From: DASRWI01 sp035654655
GTDB taxonomy: Bacteria > Bacteroidota > Ignavibacteria > Ignavibacteriales > Ignavibacteriaceae
Length of the DNA: 64,000 nt
Reading direction: 5' to 3'
NCBI GenBank assembly: GCA_035654655.1
Contig: DASRWI010000005.1
Span: forward strand, 21,805 to 85,804
Part shown: in pieces, positions 46,599 through 53,927 of the stretch
Layout of the letters: each line of letters starts with the position of its first letter
How positions within the stretch are numbered: position 1 is the first letter of the stretch
Notes under the pieces: generated by a model
The model's input: only the letters and a program-made list of their open reading frames with translations
The model's database searches: none
Told to the model about the DNA's origin: nothing
Program-made: the position numbers and the translations under genes

Positions 46599-47798
46599 TT
46601 ATTTAAGAGCAAACATAATTGGTAATATCATTTCAGTTCTTACAGGTTCACCTTTTGCAGTCCCAGGTTTCCACTTTGGCATTCCGCTTATTACTCTTAA
46701 AGCTTCTGCATCAAGACCTTCGTGAACTGCTTCTTTAATTTTTACATTTGTAATTGAACCATCCTTCTCAATGACAAATTCAACTAATACTTTTCCCTGA
46801 ATTCCAGCTTTCTTTTCTACTTCAGGATATTTTATATTGTTAATCATATAATCAATCAATGCCTTTTGTCCGCCGGGATATTCAGGCATTACTTCAGGTT
46901 CGGTATAAACAGAATCTTGATGGTAGTTCAAATTAATTATCATTGAACTACTTCCTGTAGTTATAAAATTTAATGAAAGCACTGCTATAAAAATAATAGG
47001 AATTAAAAAAGCAAAGCGGTATTTTCTTTCTTTTAAAGATTTTGTACTCAACATTGTGAGTCTCCTTTTTAATAATGAATTAAAACTGTTTGTTATAACG
47101 CTGCCTGATAAATTGAAAGCAAGCGTAAATAATTCTTCTTTGTATTGGTTTATATTAGCATCATTTTCCAATACTTTTTTGTCTGCAAAGAATTCATTTA
47201 CCGCTTTAAGCTCTTTTCTGTAAAACCAAATTACCGGATTAAACCAGTAAAAAGTTTTCACTACTTCTAAGAACAAATTATCAATCGAATGAAAATATTT
47301 TGAATGAATTTGTTCGTGCGTAATTATATTTTTTAAATTGTTGATTATAAGTAAATCATATGGAAGAAAAATCATATTAAAGAATGAAAAGGGAGATATA
47401 TTTTGATTGATTATAGCCGCATTCAAACCTTCAACATATTTCTTTTCAGAGCGTTTGTATAAATATAATAGTCTAAATATTTTTATTGCCAAATTCATTA
47501 GTAAAATTAGAGAGATAGATAAATAAGAGTACATCAGAATGATGTTGTAATCTATTGGAAATGTTTTGTTAACTACTTCTGTAATGTTTATTGGATTCAA
47601 ATTAACTTTATATACATTAATATTTGAATCGAATAAATCCAATTTAATTAGCGGGAGAATTAATGATAATACTAATGAACTCAACAGATAAAATCTGTTT
47701 AGCATATAGAACTGTTCTCTCTTCAGTATAAAAAAGTAAAAGAGAAAAAATATTATCATACAGATTGAAGATTGTAATAGATACATTAAGTATTCCAT
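46599..47798 (-). CDS. M56 (BlaR1-like) membrane metallopeptidase with C-terminal TonB domain
   Basis: 399 residues. Four membrane helices are spread over about residues 1-50, 83-112 and 260-285. The zinc motif HEQIH is at residues 161-165 in a cytoplasmic loop, with further NEFFADKKVLE residues typical of M56. The C-terminal ~90 residues are a TonB C-terminal domain (PEYPGGQKALIDYMINNIKYP and VEFVIEKDGSITNVK), not a penicillin-binding sensor. In BlaR1 the M56 domain cleaves BlaI; here a TonB-like periplasmic domain takes the sensor's place. The start is 2 bases from the end of the blaI-like gene, so the two form an operon. Confidence 0.93.
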   Translation of the reverse strand: MEYLMYLLQSSICMIIFFLFYFFILKREQFYMLNRFYLLSSLVLSLILPLIKLDLFDSNINVYKVNLNPINITEVVNKTFPIDYNIILMYSYLSISLILLMNLAIKIFRLLYLYKRSEKKYVEGLNAAIINQNISPFSFFNMIFLPYDLLIINNLKNIITHEQIHSKYFHSIDNLFLEVVKTFYWFNPVIWFYRKELKAVNEFFADKKVLENDANINQYKEELFTLAFNLSGSVITNSFNSLLKRRLTMLSTKSLKERKYRFAFLIPIIFIAVLSLNFITTGSSSMIINLNYHQDSVYTEPEVMPEYPGGQKALIDYMINNIKYPEVEKKAGIQGKVLVEFVIEKDGSITNVKIKEAVHEGLDAEALRVISGMPKWKPGTAKGEPVRTEMILPIMFALK

Positions 47799-47800
47799 AA

Positions 47801-48181
47801 TTATCCCTTCTTCTGTTTAATTTCCTGTTTCATCAGTTTCATAATCTCTTCCATCTCCTTGACATTTATTTTATTGTTTAGAGAGAAGAATGAGACCATA
47901 CCTGAAAAAGAATTTGAGAAATAATTTGAGACAACATCTTTCAACATAAACTTAGCGTATTCATCTTTAGAAACAACAGGATAATACTGATGTGAATTAC
48001 CTAATGCTTTATGTGAAAGAAAACCTTTCTTTTCCAGGATTCTAATTATTGTAGAGACAGTAGTATATGCAGGTTTAGAGTCCGGAAATTCAGCAACTAC
48101 ATCATTAACAAAACCTTTTCCTATCTTCCAAAGGATTTGCATTATTTGTTCTTCAGCCTTTGTGAGTTCTTTGTGTTTCAT
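47801..48181 (-). CDS. BlaI/MecI/CopY family repressor
   Basis: 126 residues with a winged helix (KELTKAEEQIMQILWKIGKGFVNDVVAEF and TTVSTIIRILEKKGFLSHK) and a C-terminal dimerisation helix. These proteins repress their own operon and are removed by cleavage by the M56 partner encoded next. Two palindromes 38-74 bases upstream of the start are the likely operators. The inducing signal is not known; no beta-lactamase gene is in the window. Confidence 0.95.
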   Translation of the reverse strand: MKHKELTKAEEQIMQILWKIGKGFVNDVVAEFPDSKPAYTTVSTIIRILEKKGFLSHKALGNSHQYYPVVSKDEYAKFMLKDVVSNYFSNSFSGMVSFFSLNNKINVKEMEEIMKLMKQEIKQKKG

Positions 48182-48218
48182 AATTAAATTCTTGTAATTA
48201 TGTTCAACACAAAGCTAT

Positions 48219-48255
48219 AACTAAAAAATTAGTTTGTCAACTAAATATTTAGTTG
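48219..48255. promoter_or_regulatory. Paired operator palindromes for the BlaI-like repressor
   Basis: AACTAA-aaaa-TTAGTT (48219-48234) and the perfect 18-bp palindrome CAACTAAATATTTAGTTG (48238-48255) share the half-site AACTAA and have centres 20 bp apart, about two helical turns. They lie just upstream of the blaI-like start, where autoregulatory BlaI boxes are expected. Confidence 0.8.
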
Positions 48256-48303
48256 ATTGTGTTATAAATCAGGTACGAAATTTAGTACGCAAATTGGTTG
48301 ATT

Positions 48304-48489
48304 CTATTTATCATCATCAGGAATTTCTTTTCTCCTGGTTTTATTAACACCACTCATTAAGGCTAAACCAATTATAACGGCCACACCCACACCAATCCAT
48401 ACTGCATTTACTCCCAATTGCGCAGCCCCGTATGCCAATGCTGCAGCAACTATTATTGCCCCAATCAAATAGATAACTAAATTTGACAT
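48304..48489 (-). CDS. Small two-helix membrane protein
   Basis: 61 residues: two hydrophobic Ala/Gly/Ile-rich helices joined by a short turn (about 4-25 and 29-46), then a charged tail (NKTRRKEIPDDDK). It has the look of a real small membrane protein (start with AAGGAAC upstream, amphipathic ends). I do not recognise the family. It lies 11 bases downstream of the DUF72 gene on the same strand. Confidence 0.7.
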   Translation of the reverse strand: MSNLVIYLIGAIIVAAALAYGAAQLGVNAVWIGVGVAVIIGLALMSGVNKTRRKEIPDDDK

Positions 48490-48500
48490 ATAAGTTCCTT

Positions 48501-49238
48501 TTATGATTTTATCATTTTATTAATAGTTAAAGCGTTATGTGCTGCATAACCTTTCTCATCATTATCAAAATAACAATAAACATCTTTCCCTTCCTTGCTC
48601 CACTTCTTAAATTGTTTTACCCATTCCTTAAGCTGCTCAGCCGAATAACTTCCCTGGTATTTTCCCTTGGTGGGTCCGTGAAGTCTCAGGTAAACATAAT
48701 CAGCAGTAGTAACAACAGGAGTTTTAACTCCAGCTAATTCAAATATGCAAAAAGCAACATTATGTTTTTTTAATATTTCATACACATCTTCCTGCCACCA
48801 GGATGAATTACGAAATTCAATTGTATAACGGTAATTTTCAGGAAGTAAAGAAAGAAAATCCGATAACTTAATTGTATCATACTTTAAAGAGGGAGGGAGC
48901 TGAAACAATATGATTTCTGCTTTTTCTTTTAGGCCTTTGACCATCTTAAAAAATAAATCCACCGATTCTTTAACGTCAACTAATTTCTTTAAATGAGTAA
49001 TATATCTACTTGCTTTTAATGAAAACTTAAAACTCTCAGGGGATTTATTATACCAATTTTCGAATGTTTCAAATTTAGGTAAGTTATAAAATGAGGCGTT
49101 TAGTTCAACTGTTAAAAATTTGCTTGTATAAAATTTAAACCAATCCTTATACTTTAGTTCTTCAGGATAAAATTCATTTTTCCAGTGTTTATAACTCCAC
49201 CCTGAAGTACCTATATTGATTAAACCTTTTTTATTCAT
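48501..49238 (-). CDS. DUF72 (YecE-like) domain protein
   Basis: 245 residues, the family's usual length. The opening NIGTSGWSYKHWKNEFYPEEL, the central SLKASRYITH, the YTIEFRNSSWW segment and YVYLRLHGP near the end are diagnostic of DUF72, a TIM-barrel family of unknown activity. It starts inside the last codons of the broken PfpI-like gene (8-base overlap), so it is part of a minus-strand run with fpg and its neighbours. Confidence 0.94.
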   Translation of the reverse strand: MNKKGLINIGTSGWSYKHWKNEFYPEELKYKDWFKFYTSKFLTVELNASFYNLPKFETFENWYNKSPESFKFSLKASRYITHLKKLVDVKESVDLFFKMVKGLKEKAEIILFQLPPSLKYDTIKLSDFLSLLPENYRYTIEFRNSSWWQEDVYEILKKHNVAFCIFELAGVKTPVVTTADYVYLRLHGPTKGKYQGSYSAEQLKEWVKQFKKWSKEGKDVYCYFDNDEKGYAAHNALTINKMIKS

Positions 49239-49761
49239 TTTGAGGTTTTCTCAACATCTCAATTATAGCTTTACAGAAAAATGGCAAGTCTTTAGGATTA
49301 CGTGAAGTTATGATGTGTTTATCGCAAACCACCTCTTTGTCAATCCACTCTGCACCTGCATTTACAAGGTCATCCTTTATAGAATAAAAACTTGTAAGTC
49401 TTACTCCATTTAAAATTCTGGCTGATGCGAGCATCCACGGACCATGACATATAGCTGCAATTATTTTATTTTGTTCGTGCATAGTCCTAACAAAATCAAC
49501 CATTTCAGGAATACGTCGCATATGGTCAGGCGACTAGCCACCAGGAATAACAAGTGCACTAAATTCATCAGGTTTAACGGCAACTATAGATTGTTCTGCA
49601 GATGCTTTTAACCCATTCTTCCCAATGTATTCCCCCACCGTTGGACCAATAACCACTGTATCGCATCCTTCCTCTTTTAATCTTAAATAAGGATACCAAA
49701 ATTCTAAATCTTCATATAGCTTTTCAATGAAGAAAGCAATTCTCTTCTTTCTTATTTCCAT
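49231..49761 (-). pseudogene. PfpI/DJ-1 family gene interrupted by one in-frame TAG
   Basis: The two open parts (49534-49761 and 49231-49533) are in the same frame and are separated only by a TAG at 49534-49536. Joined, they give a 176-residue PfpI-type protein. The first part ends LVIPGG, and the second runs SPDHMRRIPEMVDFVR, with the nucleophile cysteine in AAICHGPWMLASA. The stop sits where family members have PGG followed by an aromatic residue, so one base change from a Tyr codon explains it. The rest of the protein is intact. It may be a recent pseudogene, a sequencing error or, less likely, readthrough. Confidence 0.85.
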
Positions 49762-49842
49762 TGTACACCTTAATCTTTATTTGAAATCAAATTAAAATAA
49801 CATAAGATGCCCCAGTATAAATGAGTATCATCAATAATTTTA

Positions 49843-50637
49843 TCAAGAATAAAGTTTCTGGTGCTTATCGCAAAAATATGAGCTTCTGCCGCCCAACTTT
49901 TTCAATTTAATTGTTCCACCGCATCTTGGACATTCGACATCCTCTTTTCTATTAGAAGCAAGGTAATCATCCGGTAACTTTTTCTTTCCTTTATATTTTA
50001 TGGCATCTTTCAAAATTTTTTTGGCATTATCATAAACATCTTCCAGTTTATCTTTAGTTAATTTATTCATAAATGAACCTGGATGAACATCAGTTTGATA
50101 ACAAATTTCATCAGAGTAAACATTACCAATACCGCTTACAACAGCCTGATCCATAAGGAAGGTTTTTATTATTTCTGTTTTTCTGGTGACAATTTCAAGA
50201 TAATATTTTTTGGAAAAAGATTTATCCAATGCATCAGGACCAATCTTTTTTCCATTAATATAATCATTTATATTTTCTATGAAGGAATAAAAACCGAAAG
50301 TTCTTCTGTCTTCAAGAATGAGTCTATCTTTATTTTTGAAGGTAATGATTAACCTTGAATATTTTGGTTCTTCTTCATCCTCAGTTAAATACAGGAGTTC
50401 ACCTGTCATTCCAAAATGTAATATGAGCCAACCTGAATCTTTTACTTCAGCAAAAAAGTATTTTCCTCTTCGAATACTATTAACAAATTTTTTCCCTATC
50501 AGGTTTCCGGTTAATTCTTTTTCAGAAACATCTTGCAGCATTCTTTTATTAAGAATTTTGACATCAGAAATTTGGTTATTGAGGGCATTCTTATCAAATA
50601 ATTTTTTATATTGTTCTACTTCAGGTAGTTCAGGCAT
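49843..50637 (-). CDS. mutM: Formamidopyrimidine-DNA glycosylase (Fpg/Nei family)
   Basis: 264 residues. It starts MPELPEVEQYKK, with the N-terminal proline nucleophile and Glu. The catalytic lysine lies in RRGKYFFAE, and WLILHFGMTGEL follows. The helix-two-turn-helix region includes VSGIGNVYSDEICY. The C-terminal zinc finger has spacing C-x2-C-x16-C-x2-H, so the usual fourth Cys is His. It excises oxidised purines such as 8-oxoguanine from DNA. The 5-base spacing from the DUF421 gene suggests one transcript. The Fpg versus Nei choice rests on the N-terminus only. Confidence 0.93.
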   Translation of the reverse strand: MPELPEVEQYKKLFDKNALNNQISDVKILNKRMLQDVSEKELTGNLIGKKFVNSIRRGKYFFAEVKDSGWLILHFGMTGELLYLTEDEEEPKYSRLIITFKNKDRLILEDRRTFGFYSFIENINDYINGKKIGPDALDKSFSKKYYLEIVTRKTEIIKTFLMDQAVVSGIGNVYSDEICYQTDVHPGSFMNKLTKDKLEDVYDNAKKILKDAIKYKGKKKLPDDYLASNRKEDVECPRCGGTIKLKKLGGRSSYFCDKHQKLYS

Positions 50638-50641
50638 TTTA

Positions 50642-51136
50642 TTATTCCTCCTTTAAAATGATGCTAATCTTTCCGTTTGTTTCGACATAAGAATTTTTAA
50701 TTTTGCTCATATCCTCAGTCTTTGCTTTAGTTCTTAATGATTCTTCAATATCGGCTTCTCTCATATGAGTTTTGAGCATCATCTCTTTAATAATTTTTCC
50801 ATTTTTTATAATTTGATGTGGTACACCTTCAAGCAAATCACCTATTTTAGGTGAACGTGATATTATTGCTGAAAATATCCAATGCATTGATACTAATACA
50901 ATTGCAGCAGCCATAGTATCTAAAAAATTAGCGCTTCCGTTAATAGCACGACTAACAACTGAACCAAAGATTACACCTAATACAACATCAAATGCCGTAT
51001 TCTTACCGAGAAATCTTTTTTTTGCAAAACGAAGTATGATGAGTGTTAGAATAAAAACTAGAATTGTTCTTATTATAGTCTGCCAAAAATTAAGGTCGTG
51101 TCCTTTGAGGGTGAAAACTTCCATAAAATCATTCAT
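50642..51136 (-). CDS. DUF421 (YetF-like) membrane protein
   Basis: 164 residues. Three hydrophobic helices (about 20-40, 47-68, 70-90) are followed by a soluble C-terminal domain (LLEGVPHQIIKNGKIIKEMM, then the MREADIEESLR motif) characteristic of DUF421/YetF proteins. The molecular function of the family is not established. It lies upstream of fpg with a 5-base gap. The 80 bases between it and msrB show no feature. Confidence 0.92.
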   Translation of the reverse strand: MNDFMEVFTLKGHDLNFWQTIIRTILVFILTLIILRFAKKRFLGKNTAFDVVLGVIFGSVVSRAINGSANFLDTMAAAIVLVSMHWIFSAIISRSPKIGDLLEGVPHQIIKNGKIIKEMMLKTHMREADIEESLRTKAKTEDMSKIKNSYVETNGKISIILKEE

Positions 51137-51216
51137 AAAGACAACTCCATATTTTATATGGAGTTAAAATGAATAATTTCTATATTATTGTGATTTATAA
51201 ATAGTAATTGCTGTAA

Positions 51217-51750
51217 TTATTTCTCCTTCTTCTCAAAATCTAAAGCAACTGAATTCATACAATATCTTTTACCTGTAGGTTTTGGACCATCATCAAATAC
51301 GTGTCCTAAATGAGCATCACAAATTCCACATCTAACTTCTTCTCTAACCATATTATGACTATAATCTTTTACAATTTTTATATTTCCATCATCAATTGCC
51401 TGGTAAAAACTTGGCCATCCGCATCCGGCATCGAATTTAGTTTCTGACTTAAATAGTTCAGCTCCACAGTTAGAGCATCTGTAAATTCCTTTTTCCCAAT
51501 AATTATCAAATTTACCTGAGAAAGGTCTTTCAGTTCCTTTTTCTCTTGTAACCTGGTATTGTTCTGGAGTTAGAATCTTTTTCCATTCTTCATTAGATTT
51601 TACAACTTTATTAGGCATAGATTTTTCATCCTTATCTACTTTTACTGTTATTTTTGGTCCATCTTTTTTTGGGTCATTTTGCTTAAAACTAATAAATAGA
51701 ATCAGCAAAACAATTAACAATGAGCTTAATATTAATACTTTCATTTTCAT
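51217..51750 (-). CDS. msrB: Peptide-methionine (R)-S-oxide reductase, membrane-anchored
   Basis: 177 residues. An N-terminal hydrophobic helix (about 4-22) anchors or exports it. The MsrB domain has two zinc CxxC pairs (CSNCG and CGICD), the GCGWPSF substrate motif, HLGHVFDDGP, and the catalytic cysteine in RYCMNSVAL. It reduces methionine-R-sulfoxide in oxidised proteins, here outside the cytoplasm. There is no fused MsrA. It is a single gene, preceded by a 116-base gap from the divergent Mut7-C gene. Confidence 0.95.
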   Translation of the reverse strand: MKMKVLILSSLLIVLLILFISFKQNDPKKDGPKITVKVDKDEKSMPNKVVKSNEEWKKILTPEQYQVTREKGTERPFSGKFDNYWEKGIYRCSNCGAELFKSETKFDAGCGWPSFYQAIDDGNIKIVKDYSHNMVREEVRCGICDAHLGHVFDDGPKPTGKRYCMNSVALDFEKKEK

Positions 51751-51866
51751 ACAATTCTTTTAAGAATAAATCAAAAATGTGAAAATAATTCTATATGAAT
51801 AAAGTCAGAAACCAATTAATCACCTTATTTATTACAAGTTGTGATGAAGTATAACTTTATTAAGTA

Positions 51867-52649
51867 ATGATTTTTTTTATTATGCAGGTTATGGTTAACC
51901 TAAAACATATTTATTTAAGATTTTACGAAGAATTAAATGATTTTCTTCCTGCAAATAAAAGAAAAATTAATTTTGCCTATGAATTTATAGACAGGACATC
52001 TATTAAGGATTTAATTGAATCTCTTGGAGTACCTCACACCGAAGTTGATTTAATAATTGTAAATGGCAAATCAGTAGATTTTAATTATCAGATAAATGAT
52101 GGTGATAAAGTAAGCGTATATCCAATTTTTGAATCTTTCGATATTAAAGATGTTCAGCATTTAAGGGTTAAACCATTAAGAGAGCCGAAATTTGTTGCGG
52201 ATAATCATCTGGGTAAATTAGCATCATATATGCGTATGGCAGGATTTGATACCTTATATGCTGACTTTGAAAAAAAAGAATTAATTGATACATCCTTAGT
52301 TGAACAAAGAACAATCTTGACAAGAGATGTTGATTTATTAAAGAATAAAAAAGTTACTCATGGATATTTTGTCAGGTCCATAAATCCTGAGGAACAATTA
52401 AAAGAAGTGATTAAAAGATTCCATCTTCAAAATGAAATAAAAGAATTTTCAAGATGTATGGTTTGTAATAATGTTTTAACTCCAGTTAGTAAAGAAGAAG
52501 TTGAAAAGAAATTACCTTTAAAGGTAAAGGAATTCCACAATTTATTTACTATTTGTAATTTATGTGGAAGAATATACTGGAAGGGAACTCATTATAATAA
52601 AATGAGTGAAATGTTAATTGAAATAAAAAAGGAATTAAGGGAATACTAA
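51867..52649 (+). CDS. Mut7-C RNase-domain protein with ubiquitin-like N-terminus
   Basis: 260 residues. Residues of about 12-95 form a small beta-grasp domain (HIYLRFYEELNDFLP then DKVSVYPIFESF). A Mut7-C nuclease-like PIN-fold domain follows (KFVADNHLGKLASYMRMAGFDT and ILTRDVDLL), then a four-Cys zinc site (CMVC and CNLC). These proteins are thought to be RNases. Several starts are possible; Met9 (51891) is just before the beta-grasp domain and may be the true one. It lies 6 bases before the metallophosphoesterase gene. Confidence 0.9.
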   Translation: MIFFIMQVMVNLKHIYLRFYEELNDFLPANKRKINFAYEFIDRTSIKDLIESLGVPHTEVDLIIVNGKSVDFNYQINDGDKVSVYPIFESFDIKDVQHLRVKPLREPKFVADNHLGKLASYMRMAGFDTLYADFEKKELIDTSLVEQRTILTRDVDLLKNKKVTHGYFVRSINPEEQLKEVIKRFHLQNEIKEFSRCMVCNNVLTPVSKEEVEKKLPLKVKEFHNLFTICNLCGRIYWKGTHYNKMSEMLIEIKKELREY

Positions 52650-52655
52650 GGAATA

Positions 52656-53888
52656 ATGGTGAATTATATAACAAGATTAGTTATTGCATTTGTTTTAATA
52701 TTTTTGCTACAGCTCTATTTTTATAAAAAAAATATAAGGGCTTATAAATTTATTTTTAATAAGCATAGAGCAAGAACGCTTTCAATAGTTCTCTATATCT
52801 TTTTCATATATGTAAATTTATACATACTGGTTGTATTTAGTTTTTATATTTATTCTACTTACAAGACTTCTTATTCGTTTCAAATACCGGAAAACTTTTA
52901 CTTTGCATTTTTCTTTACCTATCCATTCTGGGGTGCATTCATTTTATTTGTACAATCGGCATTATTCTACATTATTATAGATTTAGTATTATATGTTATA
53001 AAATTTTTCAAAATAGATAGAAAAAAAGTACTGCTTGTAAAACATTACTTAGTTTTTGCAACTACAATTTTCTTTGTTTTTTATGTCCCCATAAGAATTA
53101 TTCACGATCATAACGTGGTTAAAGTTAGAAAAGTTGAATATGCAAAAAAAGATTTGCCTCCTTCATTGAATAATTTTAAAATAACTTTTATATCCGATAT
53201 TCAAGCTGATTATTATAACTCTGAAAATAGATTAACGCAGTTTATCAATGAGACCAACAAAACAAATCCTGATATAATTTTAATAGCAGGTGATTTAATT
53301 ACGGGGGGACCTGATTACATTCAAACCTCTGCAAGATATGTCGGGAAGTTAAAAGCAAAACTTGGTGTTTATACCTGCATTGGTGACCACGATAATTGGG
53401 CTTATAAAATAGACTATAGGAGGTCATTAAAGGAGGTTAAAGATGCCATGACTAAAGTAGGGGTAAAGATGATAGATGATTCTTCTATGACAATAGATGA
53501 AAATGGTAATCAAATCGGAATTTCCTTTATAACCAATACCTATGTTGAAAAAATTGAAGAAGGAAGACCTCAGGAAATAGAAAAACAAATAAATAATGAT
53601 GCTTTTAAAATTATGCTGGTACATCAGCCACGAGAATATTTGATTAAAGAAGCACAGAGATTAGGCTATGATCTTTTTCTTGCAGGTCATACACACGGAG
53701 GACAAATAACATTCTTCTTCCCATTTTTAAATTTGTCTCCAACTTTAATTGAAACTAAATATGTAAGAGGAGATTTCAAATTCGGTAATATGCTTGCAAT
53801 TGTAACCAGAGGATGGGGAATGTCTTTAGCTCCTATAAGGTATAACTCAACTCCTGAAATTGTTGAAGTGGTTTTAAAAAGGAAGTAA
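52656..53888 (+). CDS. Membrane-anchored metallophosphoesterase
   Basis: 410 residues. Four N-terminal membrane helices (to about residue 150) are followed by a calcineurin-type phosphoesterase domain with the metal-ligand motifs ISDIQADYY, AGDLITGGP, GDHDNW and AGHTHGGQ. The motif set fits YkuE/LpxG-like enzymes, some of which cleave pyrophosphate or lipid-linked phosphates at the membrane. The active site is expected on one side of the inner membrane; which side is not clear. It shares a terminator with the convergent DUF2723 gene. Confidence 0.92.
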   Translation: MVNYITRLVIAFVLIFLLQLYFYKKNIRAYKFIFNKHRARTLSIVLYIFFIYVNLYILVVFSFYIYSTYKTSYSFQIPENFYFAFFFTYPFWGAFILFVQSALFYIIIDLVLYVIKFFKIDRKKVLLVKHYLVFATTIFFVFYVPIRIIHDHNVVKVRKVEYAKKDLPPSLNNFKITFISDIQADYYNSENRLTQFINETNKTNPDIILIAGDLITGGPDYIQTSARYVGKLKAKLGVYTCIGDHDNWAYKIDYRRSLKEVKDAMTKVGVKMIDDSSMTIDENGNQIGISFITNTYVEKIEEGRPQEIEKQINNDAFKIMLVHQPREYLIKEAQRLGYDLFLAGHTHGGQITFFFPFLNLSPTLIETKYVRGDFKFGNMLAIVTRGWGMSLAPIRYNSTPEIVEVVLKRK

Positions 53889-53891
53889 AAT

Positions 53892-53919
53892 AAAAAACCC
53901 CACCTGAGTGGGGTTTTTT
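53892..53919. terminator. Bidirectional intrinsic terminator
   Basis: A 12-bp perfect stem AAAAAACCCCAC/GTGGGGTTTTTT with a CTGA loop between convergent genes; T-runs occur on both strands. Confidence 0.95.
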
Positions 53920-53927
53920 ATGATGAA

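Noticed and set aside
49534..49536. TAG recoding (pyrrolysine or selenocysteine-like)
   Set aside because: No downstream structure or supporting genes are visible, and the site fits a simple Tyr-to-stop change.
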